A stretch of 22,033 nt of DNA from an uncultured Clostridium sp. (GTDB lineage Bacteria > Bacillota_A > Clostridia > TANB77 > CAG-508). How positions within the stretch are numbered: the first letter of the stretch is position 1; each line of letters opens with the position of its first letter. Location of the stretch: positions 1 to 22,033 of the forward strand of contig CALIMU010000064.1 of the NCBI GenBank assembly GCA_938045355.1. The letters run 5' to 3'. Below, piece by piece: positions 19,174 through 22,033 of this stretch. The notes beneath the pieces are model-generated. The model was not told the origin of the DNA, searched no databases, and saw only the letters and a program-made list of their open reading frames with translations. The position numbers were made by a program, and so were the translations under genes.

Positions 19174-20516
19174 ATGAAACAAAAATATGATTTAATAGTA
19201 ATAGGATTTGGAAAAGCAGGAAAAACACTTGCAGCAAAATTATCAAAGATGGGAAAAAGTGTAGTATTAATAGAAAAAGATGAAAATATGTATGGAGGTA
19301 CATGTATAAATGTACGGATGTATTCCATCAAAAAGACTTGTAACAGATTCTATAAGTGTACCAAAAGGTGATTTTAAGGTAAAGGAAGAATATTATAATA
19401 ATGTTATAGAAGAAAAGAAAAAACTTACAGGAGCACTTAGAAAAGCAAATTATGATAAACTTATAGAAGCAGGAGTAGAAATTATACTTCGGAGAAGCAT
19501 CTTTTGTTGATAAAAACCATATTAAGGTAACAGGAAAAGAAGAAATGATTCTTGAAGGAGAAAATATTATTATAAACACTGGGGGAAGACCAGTTATACC
19601 AAATATTAGAGGAATAGAAAATAATAAGAGTATTTTTCTTTCAGAAGATATAATGAATTTAGAAAAATTACCTAAAACATTAACAATAATAGGTGGAGGA
19701 TATATTGGACTTGAGTTTGCAACAATATATTCTAGTTTTGGAAGTGATGTTACAATTATTCAAAATGAAGAAGAATTTTTACCAAGAGAAGATGAAGATA
19801 TTGTAAATGCTATTAGAAAAACATTAGAAGAAAAAGGAATAAAGATTATAACAGGGGCAAACATAACAGAAATAGAAAATTCTACTGTTATATATAATAT
19901 AGGAGAAAAAGAAAGCAAATTAGAATCTGATATAATACTTCTTGCAACAGGAAGAAGACCAAATACAGATAATTTATGTGTCGAAAATGCAGGAATAGTT
20001 TTAAATGAAAGAGGTGGAATAAAGACAGATGATCATTTAAGAACAGATGCAGAAAATATATGGGCAGCAGGTGATGTTTGTGGAAAATTACAATTTACAT
20101 ATATATCATTAGATGATAGTAGAATTATATTAGATGATATGAATGGAAATAGGGTTCGTACAATAAACAATAGAGGAGCATTTTCATATAGTGTGTTTAT
20201 ACAACCAACATTTTCACGTGTAGGGATGAATGAAAAAGAAGCTATGATGAATAATATAAAATATCGTGTAGTAAAACTTCCTGTAATGGCAATTCCAAAA
20301 GCAAAAGTTATTAGAAAAACAGAAGGAATGTTAAAAGCTTTAATTAAAGAAGATGGAACAATTTTAGGGGCAGAGCTTTTCTGTGAAGAATCACATGAAA
20401 TGATAAACTTTATGAAACTTGCAATAGATAATAACATAAAAGCAGATGTTATAAAAAACTTTATATTTACACATCCAACAATGTCAGAAAGCTTAAATGA
20501 CTTGTTTTCAATGTGA
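19174..20516 (+). CDS. rclA: RclA-type flavin disulfide oxidoreductase (hypothiocyanous acid reductase family), two +1 frameshifts at in-frame CGG codons
   Basis: FAD- and NAD(P)H-dependent class I disulfide oxidoreductase. The FAD loop GFGKAG is at 11-16 and the redox pair Cys44-Cys49 in GGTCINVGCIPSK. The NAD(P) loop is GGGYIG at 173-178, the second FAD motif is WAAGDVCGKLQFTYISLDD, and the C-terminal HPTMSE has His433 and Glu438. The last 130 residues (SRVGMNEKEA, VMAIPKAKVI, SHEMINFMK, FTHPTMSESLNDLFS) match E. coli RclA closely by memory, so protection against hypothiocyanous or other oxidised thiol stress is the likely role. In-frame CGG codons at 19315 and 19490 break the gene into three frames; skipping C each time gives 446 residues. 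The glycine gained at the first site (48) lies just before Cys49. AGAGGAAAT precedes ATG 19174. Confidence 0.88.
19315..19318 (+). other. in-frame CGG +1 shift site 1 in rclA
   Basis: The zero-frame reading is GTA CGG ATG TAT. Skipping C gives GTA GGA TGT ATT, restoring the redox-active CINVGCIPSK; the glycine is near universal in this enzyme class. Confidence 0.88.
19490..19493 (+). other. in-frame CGG +1 shift site 2 in rclA
   Basis: The zero-frame reading is CTT CGG AGA AGC, with a stop at 19508-19510. Skipping C gives CTT GGA GAA GCA, restoring ILGEASFVDKNHI. Confidence 0.85.
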
Positions 20517-20561
20517 TTAGTAGCAAGTAAAATAAATATTTGCAAAATAATAAGAGGGGAA

Positions 20562-20597
20562 AATAGTAAAATTCAAAAAAGTTTTACTATTTTTTAT
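20562..20597 (+). terminator. terminator after rclA
   Basis: A perfect 10-bp stem, AATAGTAAAA (20562-20571) and TTTTACTATT (20582-20591), runs straight into a T tract. It is a clear Rho-independent terminator about 45 bases after the rclA stop. Confidence 0.85.
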
Positions 20598-20654
20598 TAT
20601 TTCATATAGATTTCACAAAAGTAGAGTATTATATATTCAAGAAGGAGGAACATG

Positions 20655-21945
20655 ATGCTAAAAAATGCGTTTTTATATATTATTAGAAAAAAAACAAAAT
20701 TTATAATAGTATTAACACTTTTTATAGTTATACTTGTAAGTATATATTCTTGTTTAGCTATAAATAAGTATAATGGTAAGATAGAAGAAATTATGTACAA
20801 ATCTTCTAATTCATCATTTTTAATAACAGAAAATAATGAAGGAGTTATTAATCTTAAAGATATAGAAAAAATAAAAGATATTTCTGGAATTGAAAAATAT
20901 AATTATATATATGAAACAATAGCAAAACTTAAAGATAAAGATGTATATAATGAAAATAAGAAAATTGAAATAAGTGATTTAAACCCAGAATATAAGAATG
21001 TTTTGAAAATTTATGGTGTAATAAATTCAGAATTAAATAATGAATTTTTAAGTGAAGTATTTAAACTTGTAAAAGGTAGACATATAGCAAAAGATGATGT
21101 TAATAAGGTTATGGTACATGAAGATTTAGCTAGACAAAATAAATATAATATTGGAGATAAGATAAAGTTAAATCAATTAAATCCATATAGTGCTAAGAAA
21201 AATGAAAAAAATAATGATAAAAAAGAAAATACAATTGAATATGAAATTGTAGGTATTTTTTCGGGTAGAAAACAAGAAAAATATACAGGACTTTCTTCAG
21301 ATTATAGTGAAAATATGGTATTCACAGATTATAATTCAACACAAAAAGCAAATACAGAAAAACAAGTAAATAAATCAGTATATTTTGTTAAAAATCCAAA
21401 AGAAATGGATAAGATTATTGAAAAAGCAAAAACAAATAAAATAGACTGGAATAATATTAGCTTAGAAAAAAATACAAAAGCATTTGATGAAAGCATAAGT
21501 AGTATAAGTTCAATAAAAGGTATTATAAGAATAATGACATATTCTATAATACTACGGTGGTATTGTAATACTTTCAATGATATTAATATTATGGATAAGA
21601 GAAAGAATACATGAAATAGGTATATTACTTTCAATAGGTGTTAATAGATATAAGATAATAATTCAGTTTATAGCAGAACTTTTCTATATATCTATTCCAA
21701 GTGTAATATTATCATTTATAATAGGAAATGGATTAGCAAATAAGATATTAAGTGAAATGATATCAAGAGAAGCTATAGTAGGTAGTGCAAATAGTACAAA
21801 AATGGGATTATTTAGTATGGAAAATATTATTACAATGTCACAAAGTTATGGAATATTGATATTAATAATAATATTATCAGTATTATTTACATTAGGAATA
21901 TTACTTATGAAAAAACCTAAGAAAATATTATCAAAAATGAGTTAA
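20655..21945 (+). CDS. FtsX-type ABC transporter permease, one +1 frameshift at an in-frame CGG
   Basis: Permease of the MacB/FtsX type, 429 residues. I chose ATG 20655 since AAGGAGG (20642-20648) is 6 bases upstream; ATG 20652 is the alternative at 3 bases. The first helix is at residues 12-36 (FIIVLTLFIVILVSIYSCLA), followed by an extracellular domain of about 250 residues (MacB periplasmic-core like, with VMVHEDLARQNKYNIGDKIKL). The FtsX helices follow from about 290. The in-frame CGG at 21555 lies inside the second helix; unshifted reading ends at 21612-21614, and skipping C gives YSIILGGIVILSMILILWIRE and the FtsX motif RERIHEIGILLSIGVNRYKI. Two more helices close the protein. A partner ATPase is not in the window and may follow. 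Confidence 0.88.
21555..21558 (+). other. in-frame CGG +1 shift site in the ABC permease
   Basis: The zero-frame reading is CTA CGG TGG TAT. Skipping C gives CTA GGT GGT ATT, restoring the helix SIILGGIVILS in front of the FtsX motif. Confidence 0.85.
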
Positions 21946-22033
21946 GTTAAAGTTAAAATTAAAATTAGTTTATTTAAATTAAATAGAAAAAATAGAATGA
22001 ATGAAATAAGAAAATAATTAATAATGAATAACA
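21946..22033 (+). other. AT-rich right edge without a gene
   Basis: After the permease stop there are A- and T-rich bases only. I see no start codon with a ribosome binding site and no hairpin before the window ends. Confidence 0.5.

Overview
The window is AT-rich chromosomal DNA of a low-GC Gram-positive type bacterium, most likely an uncultured or host-associated member of the Clostridia (Bacillota). This rests on the RpoB/RpoC sequence style, strong AAGGAGG-type ribosome binding sites, arginine written almost entirely as AGA, and Clostridia-type accessory families (CD1845, VanZ-RDD, GyrI-like). The assignment is an inference and I cannot name a genus. TGA is used as a stop, so the code is the standard bacterial one apart from the anomaly below.

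Layout: rpoB (153-3945) and rpoC (3974-7605) with a hairpin terminator; a small unknown gene with its own promoter and terminator (7853-8248); a TrmA/RlmCD-type rRNA uracil methyltransferase (8374-9723); a mosaic of mobile-element debris from about 9682 to 13801, with cargo genes (EXLDI, CD1845, beta-flower, alpha/beta hydrolase), a broken serine recombinase and several copies of the 3' end of an rlmCD-like gene; then a GIY-YIG protein, a GNAT acetyltransferase, a VanZ-RDD membrane protein, a minus-strand membrane protein, a DUF3592 protein, a zinc-ribbon protein, a GyrI-like protein, RclA (hypothiocyanous acid reductase type) and an FtsX-type ABC permease at the right edge.

The most important observation is a translation anomaly. 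Seven otherwise intact genes, including the essential rpoB and rpoC, are each broken one to three times, 11 breaks in all. Every break has the same form: an in-frame CGG codon where skipping its C (a +1 shift) makes the next codon GGN and restores the family's sequence, usually with glycine at a conserved position. I found no in-frame CGG read as arginine in any gene of the window. About fifteen out-of-phase CGG strings inside genes (for example CAC GGA, TTC GGA, GAC GGT) cause no break. One affected gene is on the minus strand and has the CGG on its own coding strand. A sequencing artefact should not depend on reading phase. The simplest reading is that CGG is not decoded as arginine in this organism and triggers an efficient +1 shift, or that CGGN is read as a four-base glycine codon.

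A second pattern is in the accessory region. Two cassettes share the order R1 (about 114 bp, 9750-9863 and 12782-12896), then different cargo, then R2 (about 124 bp with a hairpin and an rlmCD-like 3' end, 10441-10564 and 13662-13786). Cargo genes sit within about 10-20 bases of both repeats. The native methyltransferase gene lies just upstream, and the core CATGTTGAG (or its GTTGAG part) recurs at each junction. This suggests repeated integration of serine-recombinase elements at the end of an rlmCD gene.
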